In this document: piece after piece, positions 28,049 to 35,040 of the stretch
Position numbering within the stretch: the first letter of the stretch is position 1
How the letters are laid out: each line of letters begins with the position of its first letter
DNA from: GCA-2746605 sp963704835
Lineage (GTDB): Bacteria > Bacteroidota > Ignavibacteria > Ignavibacteriales > Melioribacteraceae
Assembly: GCA_963704835.1 (NCBI GenBank)
Contig: CAVPHW010000020.1
Span: 248,001-312,000, forward strand
Reading direction: 5' to 3'
DNA: 64,000 nucleotides
Made by a program: the position numbers and the translations under genes
The notes under the pieces: model-generated
What the model saw: the letters and a program-made list of their open reading frames with translations, nothing else
What the model was told of the DNA's origin: nothing
The model's database searches: none

Positions 28049-28780
28049 ATGCTCAATTTATTACAAACAGAACTAAAACATTTCACAAAAGAACTCAAAA
28101 CTTTAGACCAAAAAGTAGTTGTAATATTTTTAAGTTCAATAATACTTTTTACTATTAGCTGGTATTTTTCCAATCCAAAATTCTTTAATGAAGTTTTCAC
28201 ATTTCATAAATCATTCAATACAGTTTTAGAAGATTTAGCATCTTACGCTTATTGGTTTCTTTTCGATTTTATTTTATTTCTAATTATTCCATTCATGATT
28301 ATAAAATTCTTATTCAAAGAAAAAATTATAAATTATGGGTTGTTAATTGAAAATAAAAAGATTGGGTTCAGCTTAATGGCTGTATCAATATTGGTCTTTG
28401 TGCCTATTCTGTTTTTTATTTCAGCCTCAGAAAATTTTAGTCAATACTTTCCGTTAATGCAAAGCGCTAAAGATGATTTATTAATTTTTATTATTTATGA
28501 AATACTGCTGCTTCTGTTTTTATTCTCATGGGAGTTTATTTTTCGCGGTTTTATTTTATTCGGATTAGAAAAAAGATTTGGACTTTACGCAATTTTTATT
28601 CAAATGATTCCTTTTGTAATTCTGCATAACGGGAAACCTTTTATTGAAACCTTTGCCTCCATAATTGGGGGATTATTTCTGGGTTATTTGGCTTTAAGAA
28701 CAAAATCAATTTTATATGGTTTTATTATTCATGGAGTAATTTTAGTCGCATTAGATTTATTAGGATTTATTAATAAATAA
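28049..28780 (+). CDS. CPBP-family intramembrane glutamic endopeptidase
   Basis: The 243-residue protein has about six hydrophobic segments and the CPBP (Abi/CAAX protease) motifs. These are the EFIFRGFILFGLEKRFG block with the E-x-x-x-R active-site motif, a histidine in FVILHNGKPF, and a late FIIHGVIL. Members act in prenyl-protein processing, bacteriocin self-immunity or unknown membrane proteolysis; the target here is unknown. No Shine-Dalgarno sequence is obvious before the ATG. The gene is isolated between a terminator and intergenic repeats and has no functional link with its neighbours, so it may be an acquired or mobile unit. Confidence 0.82.
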   Translation: MLNLLQTELKHFTKELKTLDQKVVVIFLSSIILFTISWYFSNPKFFNEVFTFHKSFNTVLEDLASYAYWFLFDFILFLIIPFMIIKFLFKEKIINYGLLIENKKIGFSLMAVSILVFVPILFFISASENFSQYFPLMQSAKDDLLIFIIYEILLLLFLFSWEFIFRGFILFGLEKRFGLYAIFIQMIPFVILHNGKPFIETFASIIGGLFLGYLALRTKSILYGFIIHGVILVALDLLGFINK

Positions 28781-28782
28781 TT

Positions 28783-28846
28783 TGTCATTCCGGAGGGTTT
28801 GCAGAATGCAAGTTTTAGCAGCTTTCTGCGGAATACGGTAATCCAG
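28783..28846. repeat. Dispersed intergenic repeat, copy B
   Basis: The segment runs from TGTCATTCCGGAGG to TGCGGAATACGGTAATCC. It shares CATTCCRG at the start and GCGGAATAC-GG-AATC at the end with the copy at 27858-27900. It begins two bases after the protease stop codon. Such elements are common between genes in this group and have no known gene product. Confidence 0.45.
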
Positions 28847-28985
28847 AAAAAACTTATGAACGTTTTGAGTCAACCTCACGTTCTTTTAGGTTTATCTTTT
28901 TATACAGAACATATTACTAAATATTATTATAAATTTATTGTAGTGGAATTAGAGGTTTGTTTAAGAAACACAAAGGAAACTCCAA

Positions 28986-29702
28986 ATGAAATTCTCATTA
29001 AATGTAGATCACGTTGCTGTTCTTAGAAACGCAAGAGCAGAAGAAAATCCAGATCCAGTTACATATGCACTAATGGCTGAACTTTATGGAGTTGATGGAA
29101 TTGTAGTCCATTTAAGAGAAGATAGAAGACATATTAATGAGCGCGATTTAAGGCTTTTGCGGGAAGTTTTAAAAACTAAATTAGATTTGGAAATGGCATG
29201 TGTTCAAGAAATTATTGACATAGCTTGTGATGTTCAACCTGATTTGGTTACGCTAGTTCCAGAAAAAAGGGAAGAGCTAACAACAGAAGGTGGGTTAAAT
29301 GTTATTGATTATATTGAATTGATTAAACAAACTATTGAGCAACTGCATGATGCTAACATTCCAGTATCTTTATTTGTTGAACCGGATATAAACCAAATTG
29401 ATGCTGCTTCAGAAATTAAAGCCGACGTTATTGAAATCCATACCGGAGTTTACGCAAATGCTCTTAACGAAGAAGATGCGTTCGATGAATTAGAAAGAAT
29501 TAGGCAAGCGGCAAAACATGCAAAAAAATTAGGTCTTGGAGTGAATGCTGGTCATGGACTTAATTATCTAAATATGAAGGAATTTACAGCTATTGAAGAT
29601 ATTGATGAGGTTAGTATTGGGCAATCGGTAATTGCAAGATCAGTTTTTGTTGGAATTGAGCAAGCAATAAATGAAATGCTAATTTTAATAAATAATACAT
29701 AA
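28986..29702 (+). CDS. pdxJ: Pyridoxine 5'-phosphate synthase
   Basis: The 238-residue protein begins MKFSLNVDHVAVLRNARAEE, the standard PdxJ N-terminus, and contains GIVVHLREDRRHI, DLEMACVQEII, LVTLVPEKREELTTEGGL, HTGVYANAL and LGLGVNAGHGLNY. It condenses 1-deoxyxylulose-5-phosphate with 3-amino-2-oxopropyl phosphate to make pyridoxine phosphate. AAAGGA precedes the ATG. The next gene starts one base after its stop, so the two are probably translated from one message. Confidence 0.96.
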   Translation: MKFSLNVDHVAVLRNARAEENPDPVTYALMAELYGVDGIVVHLREDRRHINERDLRLLREVLKTKLDLEMACVQEIIDIACDVQPDLVTLVPEKREELTTEGGLNVIDYIELIKQTIEQLHDANIPVSLFVEPDINQIDAASEIKADVIEIHTGVYANALNEEDAFDELERIRQAAKHAKKLGLGVNAGHGLNYLNMKEFTAIEDIDEVSIGQSVIARSVFVGIEQAINEMLILINNT

Positions 29703-29703
29703 A

Positions 29704-30480
29704 ATGGAAAACCTAAAAAGAAAGCTGGAATATCATTACAAAAAATTTGATGCAAGCCAAATTTATCCTGATCCATTAATATTTCCACACAGATATAAAA
29801 ATGAGGAGGATATTGAAATATCAGCATTTATATCAAGTATATTTGCTTATGGAAATGTTACTCAAATCTTAAATTCTCTTGAAAGAATTCATACATTATT
29901 TGGTAATAGTCCATCGGATTTTATCAAAGAATTTAACTTTAAGGATCATAAAGCGTTTTTCCAGGAATTTAAGCATCGTTTTTACACTGGTGAAGATGTG
30001 AATCAACTTTTTTTGATTTTACAATATGTGATAAAAGAATATGAATCTTTAAAACATTTGTTTTTACTTTATCATTTTGATCACGAAAAAAGTATAAAAA
30101 ATTCACTTTCATCATTTTCTAATAATTTAGTCGATATTTCCAATAGAATAGGAAAAGAGACTGCTGGATTAAAATTTATGTTCCCGGATCCGCTAAAAGG
30201 AAGTGCATGTAAAAGAATGAATTTGTTTTTGCGCTGGGTAGTAAGAAATGATGAACTTGATTTTGGAATTTGGAAAGCGATTAGAACTGATGAATTGGTA
30301 ATTCCTGTTGATACTCATATTGCCAAAATTAGCATTGAATTAGGCTTAACAAAACGAAAAAATGTTTCATGGCAAATGGCGGAAGAAATAACAGAAAATT
30401 TAAAGAAATTTGATCCAATTGATCCCATAAAATATGATTTTGCAATTTGTCATATTGGAATGCGTAAACTAAAATTTTAA
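29704..30480 (+). CDS. TIGR02757/DUF2400 family protein
   Basis: The 258-residue protein matches the conserved DUF2400 pattern: FDASQIYPDPLIFPHRYKN, ISAFISSIFAYGNVTQIL, GLKFMFPDPLKGSACKRMN, FLRWVVRNDELDFGIW and VDTHIAKISIELGLTKRKN. The last part resembles the helix-hairpin-helix segment of DNA-glycosylase-like proteins, which suggests a nucleic-acid role; no function is established that I can name. It is packed against pdxJ with one base between them. No signal peptide is seen. Confidence 0.85.
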   Translation: MENLKRKLEYHYKKFDASQIYPDPLIFPHRYKNEEDIEISAFISSIFAYGNVTQILNSLERIHTLFGNSPSDFIKEFNFKDHKAFFQEFKHRFYTGEDVNQLFLILQYVIKEYESLKHLFLLYHFDHEKSIKNSLSSFSNNLVDISNRIGKETAGLKFMFPDPLKGSACKRMNLFLRWVVRNDELDFGIWKAIRTDELVIPVDTHIAKISIELGLTKRKNVSWQMAEEITENLKKFDPIDPIKYDFAICHIGMRKLKF

Positions 30481-30532
30481 GAATACGGTCTAATATCATA
30501 TAAAAAAGATATTTAACTAATAATAAATTTAA

Positions 30533-30563
30533 TTGCATTAAAATTTGTAAACAATTATATTTG
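30533..30563 (+). promoter_or_regulatory. Putative promoter of tRNA-Leu
   Basis: TTGCAT (30533-30538), 17 bases, then TATATT (30556-30561) is followed by TG, so the downstream box also reads as the Bacteroidota-type TAnnTTTG. Transcription would start near 30570, about 50 bases before the tRNA. Confidence 0.5.
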
Positions 30564-30617
30564 TGTTTGAACTTTTTGAAACTGTAAGCTCTAAGAAATT
30601 TTGAATATACCTTTATT

Positions 30618-30703
30618 GCCGGGGTGGCGGAATTGGTAGACGCACTGGACTTAAAATCCAGTGGGAGGTTTCTCCCGTGCCGGTTCGAGTCCGGCCCTCG
30701 GTA
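30618..30703 (+). tRNA. tRNA-Leu (anticodon TAA)
   Basis: The 86-base sequence folds as a class II tRNA. The acceptor GCCGGGG pairs with CCTCGGT (two G-U pairs). The anticodon stem CTGGA/TCCAG carries loop CTTAAAA with anticodon TAA. There is a long variable arm, and a T arm GCCGG/CCGGC with loop TTCGAGT. The discriminator is A. The 3' CCA is not encoded. Confidence 0.96.
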
Positions 30704-30798
30704 CAAGGTTGTTCATTATTTGCGTAGCATGTTCCAAATTGATTTTTAGGTAAATGTTTTTTTGAGAAAATTAAAAATTGTTTTAAATTATATAAACT

Positions 30799-30872
30799 GG
30801 GTTCTTAGCTCAGTTGGTTAGAGTGTCTGCTTGACGTGCAGAAGGTCGGAGGTTCGAATCCTCTAGAACCCA
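30799..30872 (+). tRNA. tRNA-Val (anticodon GAC)
   Basis: The 74-base cloverleaf has a perfect acceptor stem, GGGTTCT with AGAACCC. The D arm contains AGCTCAGTTGGTTAGAG. Anticodon stem TCTGC/GCAGA has loop TTGACGT (anticodon GAC), and the T loop is TTCGAAT. The discriminator is A and the CCA is not encoded. It lies 95 bases after tRNA-Leu. Confidence 0.96.
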
Positions 30873-30880
30873 CGAAATAT

Positions 30881-30904
30881 CGGAGTTTACTCCGTTTTTT
30901 TTTA
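30881..30904 (+). terminator. Rho-independent terminator between tRNA-Val and thrS
   Basis: CGGAG (30881-30885) and CTCCG (30890-30894) enclose a TTTA loop and are followed by at least nine T. It ends two bases before the thrS start codon, so it either ends the tRNA transcript or acts as an attenuator for thrS. Confidence 0.7.
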
Positions 30905-30906
30905 TA

Positions 30907-31338
30907 ATGAGTATGAGTGATAAAGTAAAAATAAAATTTCCTGATGGAACTGAGAAAGAGTTTGATAAAGGTATAACCGCTTATCAAATAGCTAACTCAA
31001 TTTCTTCGAGATTAGCTGAAGAAGTATTGGTAGCTAAAGTCAATTCTAAAATGTTTGATTTAAGTGCCCCAATAAATTCTGACGCTTCAATTAAATTATT
31101 TACTTTTAATGATGATCTAGGCAGAGAAACATACTGGCATTCTACTTCCCATTTGATGGCTCACGCAATTCAATCTATTTTTCCTGAAGCTAAATTTGGC
31201 GTTGGACCTGCAATTGAAGGTGGTTTTTACTATGATTTTGATATAAATACTAAGTTAACTGATGAAGATTTGGTTAAGATTGAAACCAAAATGATGGAAA
31301 TTGCAAAAGATGATAATCCGTTTAAAGGGAAGAATTAA
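30907..31338 (+). CDS. thrS: Threonyl-tRNA synthetase, N-terminal part (before frameshift)
   Basis: This frame encodes the TGS domain (about residues 5-65, KVKIKFPDGTEKEFDKGITA) and most of the editing domain, with the H-x-x-x-H motif in YWHSTSHLMAHAIQ and GPAIEGGFYYDFD. The frame then stops prematurely at 31338. Adding one base to the AAA run at 31324-31326 restores DNPFKREELSKKSALEYF and joins it to the next feature. The enzyme charges tRNA-Thr and should be essential, so either the base is missing from this sequence or the gene is truly damaged. There is no Shine-Dalgarno sequence before the ATG, which abuts a terminator. Confidence 0.9.
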   Translation: MSMSDKVKIKFPDGTEKEFDKGITAYQIANSISSRLAEEVLVAKVNSKMFDLSAPINSDASIKLFTFNDDLGRETYWHSTSHLMAHAIQSIFPEAKFGVGPAIEGGFYYDFDINTKLTDEDLVKIETKMMEIAKDDNPFKGKN

Positions 31339-32843
31339 GTAAAAAAAGCGCCTTAGAATATTTTACAAAAGTTAATGATAAATACAAATTAGAAATCATT
31401 AGCGAACTAGATGAAGAATCTGAAAAGATTAGTTTATACCATGAAGGAAATTTTACTGATTTATGTTTAGGACCACATATTCCATCTCCAGCAAAAATTA
31501 AGTTTGTAAAATTACTTAATATTTCTGGATCTTATTGGAGAGGTGATGAAAAAAGGCAAAGTTTACAGAGAATTTATGGTGTTTCATTTCCCAAGAAGAA
31601 AATGTTGGAAGAACATTTAGAACTTCTTGAAGAAGCCAAGAAAAGAGATCATCGAAAGCTAGGAAAGCAGTTAGGATTATTTAGTATTGAGGAAGAATCA
31701 GGTCCTGGTTTAATTTATTGGCACCCTAAAGGTGCTTCTGTTAGGAATACAGTAGAAAATTTTTGGAGAGAAGCACATACTGAAAATGGTTATCAATTAG
31801 TTTATTCGCCACATATTGGGAAAAGTTGGCTTTGGGAAACTAGTGGTCACTTAGATCATTATAAAGAAAATATGTTTGCTCCAATGAGTATTGATGAGCA
31901 AGACTATTATATAAAACCAATGAATTGTCCTTTTCATATTATGATGTATAAAACTAATCTGCATTCTTATAGAGATTTACCATTAAGATGGGCAGAATTA
32001 GGAACTGTGTATCGCTATGAAAAAAGTGGTGTTTTGCATGGATTATTAAGAGTTAGAGGATTTACTCAAGATGATGCACATATTTTTTGTTCTCATGAAC
32101 AAATAGAAGACGAAATCATTGAAGTTATTCGTTTCTCTTCATATATTTGGAGTTCTTTTGGTTTTGATAATTTGAAATACTATGTTTCCACAAAACCAGA
32201 AAAGGCAGTTGGTGAAGATGAAATTTGGGACAAGGCAACAGCTTCATTAAAAAATGCTTTAGATTCCCAAGGTTTGAAATATGAAGTTGATGAAGGTGGC
32301 GGAGCATTTTACGGACCTAAAATTGATATTAAAGTAAAAGATGCTCTGCATAGAGAATGGCAAATGAGTACCATACAGTTTGATTTTAATTTGCCAGAAC
32401 GATTTGATATGAAATATATTGGTGAAGATGGGAAAGAACATAGACCATTTATGATTCATAGAGCTTTGTTCGGTTCTATTGAAAGATTTATGGGGGTATT
32501 AATTGAGCACTACGGTGGAGCGTTCCCAACTTGGTTAGCTCCAACACAAGTGGCTATAATTCCCGTTTCTCAAAATCATCACGAGTATGCAGAAAAAGTT
32601 TATTCAATACTCAAGGAAAATAAATTAAAAGTTGAACTTGATTTACGAAACGAAAAAATCGGGTACAAAATTAGAGAATGGGAAACTCAAAAAGTTCCCT
32701 ATATGCTAATATTAGGTGAAAAGGAAATTGAAGCAAATACAATCTCATTGCGCAAACACAAAGAAGGTGATAAGGGCTCAATGGAGATTGAAGAATTTTT
32801 AAAGAATATAAAATTCGATATAAATAAATTATCTACTAACTAA
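31326..32843 (+). CDS. thrS: Threonyl-tRNA synthetase, remaining part (after -1 frameshift)
   Basis: The continuation reads RREELSKKSALEYF-like sequence once the missing A is supplied. It completes the editing domain (YHEGNFTDLCLGPHIPSP). The class II catalytic core follows with PMNCPFHIMMYKTNLHSYRD, the motif 2 region RYEKSGVLHGLLRVRGFTQDD and motif 3 MIHRALFGSIERFMG. The C-terminal anticodon-binding domain has AIIPVSQNHHEYAEKVY and DLRNEKIGYKIREWE. The first ATG in this frame is at 31602, too late for a functional product, so the two pieces must be one gene. infC follows after 13 bases. Confidence 0.9.
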   Translation, partial: REELSKKSALEYFTKVNDKYKLEIISELDEESEKISLYHEGNFTDLCLGPHIPSPAKIKFVKLLNISGSYWRGDEKRQSLQRIYGVSFPKKKMLEEHLELLEEAKKRDHRKLGKQLGLFSIEEESGPGLIYWHPKGASVRNTVENFWREAHTENGYQLVYSPHIGKSWLWETSGHLDHYKENMFAPMSIDEQDYYIKPMNCPFHIMMYKTNLHSYRDLPLRWAELGTVYRYEKSGVLHGLLRVRGFTQDDAHIFCSHEQIEDEIIEVIRFSSYIWSSFGFDNLKYYVSTKPEKAVGEDEIWDKATASLKNALDSQGLKYEVDEGGGAFYGPKIDIKVKDALHREWQMSTIQFDFNLPERFDMKYIGEDGKEHRPFMIHRALFGSIERFMGVLIEHYGGAFPTWLAPTQVAIIPVSQNHHEYAEKVYSILKENKLKVELDLRNEKIGYKIREWETQKVPYMLILGEKEIEANTISLRKHKEGDKGSMEIEEFLKNIKFDINKLSTN

Positions 32844-32856
32844 TTAGGAGGTTTTC

Positions 32857-33390
32857 ATCGCTCAAGATAAACAACGCACGAATGAAGAAATTAGACACCC
32901 GGAAGTAAGATTACTTGGTCCAAACGGTGAACAATTGGGAATATTTTCTTCAAAGGATGCAGTAAAAAAAGCTCAAGAAAGAGGTTTAGATCTTATAGAA
33001 ATTGCACCACAAGCTAAGCCGCCTGTATGTAAAATGATTGATTTTGGGAAATTTCAATATGAACAACAGAAAAGAGATAAATTACAAAAGAAAAGACAGC
33101 ATGTTACAGTTTTAAAAGAAATTAGATTACATCCAAATACAGATACACACGATTTTAATTTCAAATCAAGACATGCCGAAAAATTTCTAAGCGATGGAAA
33201 TAAGGTAAAAGTTTCAGTTATTTTTAAAGGTAGAGAACTAGCTTATAAAGATCATGGTAAAGAATTATTGATTAAGTTTATTGAGTCTTTACAAGAAGTT
33301 TCAGTTGTAGAGCATGAAATTAAATTTGAAGGTAGAACAATGCATGCAATTCTTCAGCCTACAAAAGTTAAAGTTAAAAAGTCTAAATAA
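32857..33390 (+). CDS. infC: Translation initiation factor IF-3, AUC start codon
   Basis: The real start is the ATC at 32857, five bases after a perfect AGGAGG (32846-32851). From there the frame reads IAQDKQRTNEEIRHPEVRLL, the conserved IF-3 N-terminus; starting at the internal TTG 32935 would delete this part. The 177-residue product has the N-domain, a linker helix and the C-domain (KEIRLHPNTDTHDFNFKSRH). IF-3 checks start codons and prevents subunit joining. Rare start codons (AUU, AUC, AUA) are a known feature of infC genes and allow IF-3 to repress its own translation. It heads the infC-rpmI-rplT operon. Confidence 0.95.
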   Translation: MAQDKQRTNEEIRHPEVRLLGPNGEQLGIFSSKDAVKKAQERGLDLIEIAPQAKPPVCKMIDFGKFQYEQQKRDKLQKKRQHVTVLKEIRLHPNTDTHDFNFKSRHAEKFLSDGNKVKVSVIFKGRELAYKDHGKELLIKFIESLQEVSVVEHEIKFEGRTMHAILQPTKVKVKKSK

Positions 33391-33402
33391 ATAGGTAGAA
33401 TT

Positions 33403-33594
33403 ATGCCAAAAATGAAAAGTAATAGAGGGGCCTCCAAAACATTTAGAAAAACGGCTTCCGGAAAAGTAAAAAGAAATAAAGCATTTAAATCTCATATCCT
33501 TACCAAAAAGAGTACAAAGACAAAAAGAGGGTTAAGGAAAGCTACGCTGGTTTCAGAAGCTGATTTAAAACGCGTTAAAATAATGATTCAATAA
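33403..33594 (+). CDS. rpmI: Ribosomal protein bL35
   Basis: This basic 63-residue protein reads MPKMKSNRGASKTFRKTASG and continues with KRNKAFKSHILTKKSTKTKR, the typical bL35 pattern. It lies 12 bases after infC and 16 bases before rplT, the classic order. It is part of the large ribosomal subunit. Confidence 0.97.
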   Translation: MPKMKSNRGASKTFRKTASGKVKRNKAFKSHILTKKSTKTKRGLRKATLVSEADLKRVKIMIQ

Positions 33595-33610
33595 AAGGAG
33601 TTTTTTAAAA

Positions 33611-33958
33611 ATGCCTAAAGCAAAAAATAACGTGGCTTCACGTGAAAAGAAAAGAAAATTATTAAAACTTGCCAAAGGTTACTGGGGTTCAAGAAGTAAA
33701 GTTTTCACTGTAGCTAAACACTCTGTTGAAAAAGGTTTGCAATATGCTTACCGAGACAGAAAAAATAAAAAGAGAACTTTTAGAAGTCTTTGGATAGTTA
33801 GAATTAATGCTGCTGCAAGATTAAATGGAACTACTTATTCCCGTTTAATTAACGCAATGAGCAAAAAAGGAATTGATATAAATAGAAAAGTACTAGCCAG
33901 CTTAGCAGTTGAAAATCCAAATGCTTTTGCTGATGTTGTTAAATTTGTATCTGCTTAA
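33611..33958 (+). CDS. rplT: Ribosomal protein bL20
   Basis: The 115-residue protein has the bL20 N-terminal basic extension (ASREKKRKLLKLAKGYWGSR) and globular part (YRDRKNKKRTFRSLWIVRIN). It binds 23S rRNA early in 50S assembly and in several bacteria represses its own operon. An AAAGGAG precedes the ATG. A strong terminator follows. Confidence 0.97.
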   Translation: MPKAKNNVASREKKRKLLKLAKGYWGSRSKVFTVAKHSVEKGLQYAYRDRKNKKRTFRSLWIVRINAAARLNGTTYSRLINAMSKKGIDINRKVLASLAVENPNAFADVVKFVSA

Positions 33959-33961
33959 TTT

Positions 33962-34016
33962 ATACCCCTAAAAATCTTCCTTTTAATGGTGGATTTATCT
34001 TAGGGGTATTTTTTTT
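33962..34016 (+). terminator. Rho-independent terminator after rplT
   Basis: ATACCCCTAA (33962-33971) pairs perfectly with TTAGGGGTAT (34000-34009), and eight T follow. It separates infC-rpmI-rplT from pheST. Confidence 0.85.
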
Positions 34017-34032
34017 AAATTTTTGATACCTT

Positions 34033-35025
34033 ATGAAAGAAAAAATTACTCAAGTTAATATTGATTTTGCTGAAGATTTAGCTCTGGTAAATGGTTCGGA
34101 ATCCTTAGAAAATCTTAGGATAAAATATTTTTCAAGAAATGGAATATTTGCCAATCTATTTGAAGAATTTAAAAGCTTATCTAAAGATGAAAAACCAAAA
34201 TACGGCAAGGTTTTAAATGAAGAAAAAAACAATGCACAATCAGCATTTGATATCCTAAAAAATAAAATTGATTCAGATAGTGAAACTATAAGTAAGTATA
34301 TAGATTTAACACTTCCTGGTAGGTCAAAAGAGATTGGGACTTTGCATGTATTAACTCAAACTTTGAATGAGATTAAATCAATTTTTAAAGGATTGGGATT
34401 TTCCGTTTATACTGGACCGGAATTAGAATCAGACGAAAATAATTTTGAAATGCTAAATTTCCCTGATGACCATCCTGCTAGAGATATGCAAGATACATAC
34501 TTTATTAACCAGTCATTTCTTCTTAGAACACATACTTCTCCTGTGCAAGTACGACTAATGAAAAATAGTAAACCTCCATTTCGGGCAATAATGCCGGGCA
34601 GAGTTTACAGAAATGAAGCAATAAGTGCTAAGAGCTATTGTTTATTTCATCAGGTTGAAGGACTAGTTGTTGATACGGATATTACTTTTGCAGAGCTAAA
34701 AGGAACTCTTGTTTATTTTGCAAAGCAATTATTTGGTGAAGATGTAAAATATCGATTTAGAGCTAGTTTTTTCCCTTTTACCGAACCAAGTGCTGAAGTA
34801 GATATTTGGTGGCAACCTAAAGGTAAAGAAGGAAAATGGTTAGAGATTTTGGGATGCGGAATGGTTGATCCAAATGTATTGGAAAACTTGAATATTGATT
34901 CTGAGAAATATATCGGTTACGCCTTCGGAATGGGAATTGAAAGGATGGCGATGTTAAAATATGGAATAGATGATATCCGTCTTTTCTTTGATAACGATAA
35001 AAGATTTTTAAATCAGTTTAAATAA
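34033..35025 (+). CDS. pheS: Phenylalanyl-tRNA synthetase alpha subunit
   Basis: The 330-residue protein has an N-terminal coiled coil (about 1-85) and a class II catalytic domain. Visible motifs are LPGRSKEIGTLHVL, GFSVYTGPELESDENNFEML, RDMQDTYFINQSFLLRTHTS, FHQVEGLVVDTDITFAELKG, EILGCGMVDPNVL and the motif 3 FGMGIERMAMLKYGIDDIR. With PheT it forms the heterotetramer that charges tRNA-Phe. It is close to the usual length. pheT begins 15 bases later. Confidence 0.97.
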   Translation: MKEKITQVNIDFAEDLALVNGSESLENLRIKYFSRNGIFANLFEEFKSLSKDEKPKYGKVLNEEKNNAQSAFDILKNKIDSDSETISKYIDLTLPGRSKEIGTLHVLTQTLNEIKSIFKGLGFSVYTGPELESDENNFEMLNFPDDHPARDMQDTYFINQSFLLRTHTSPVQVRLMKNSKPPFRAIMPGRVYRNEAISAKSYCLFHQVEGLVVDTDITFAELKGTLVYFAKQLFGEDVKYRFRASFFPFTEPSAEVDIWWQPKGKEGKWLEILGCGMVDPNVLENLNIDSEKYIGYAFGMGIERMAMLKYGIDDIRLFFDNDKRFLNQFK

Positions 35026-35040
35026 GTATTAAGGTTTAAT

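Noticed and set aside
27841..28846. Insertion sequence around the CPBP protease gene
   Set aside because: No transposase, no long terminal inverted repeats and no target duplication are visible; only short related palindromic repeats.
30329..30706. Minus-strand open frame over the DUF2400 end and tRNA-Leu
   Set aside because: It runs through a tRNA and an established coding region, so it is a chance frame.
31319..31330. TTTAAAG as a programmed -1 slippery site in thrS
   Set aside because: In the zero frame the codons are TTT AAA GGG, not T TTA AAG, so the heptamer is out of register; slipping tRNA-Lys back would pair with TAA. A missing base explains the data better.
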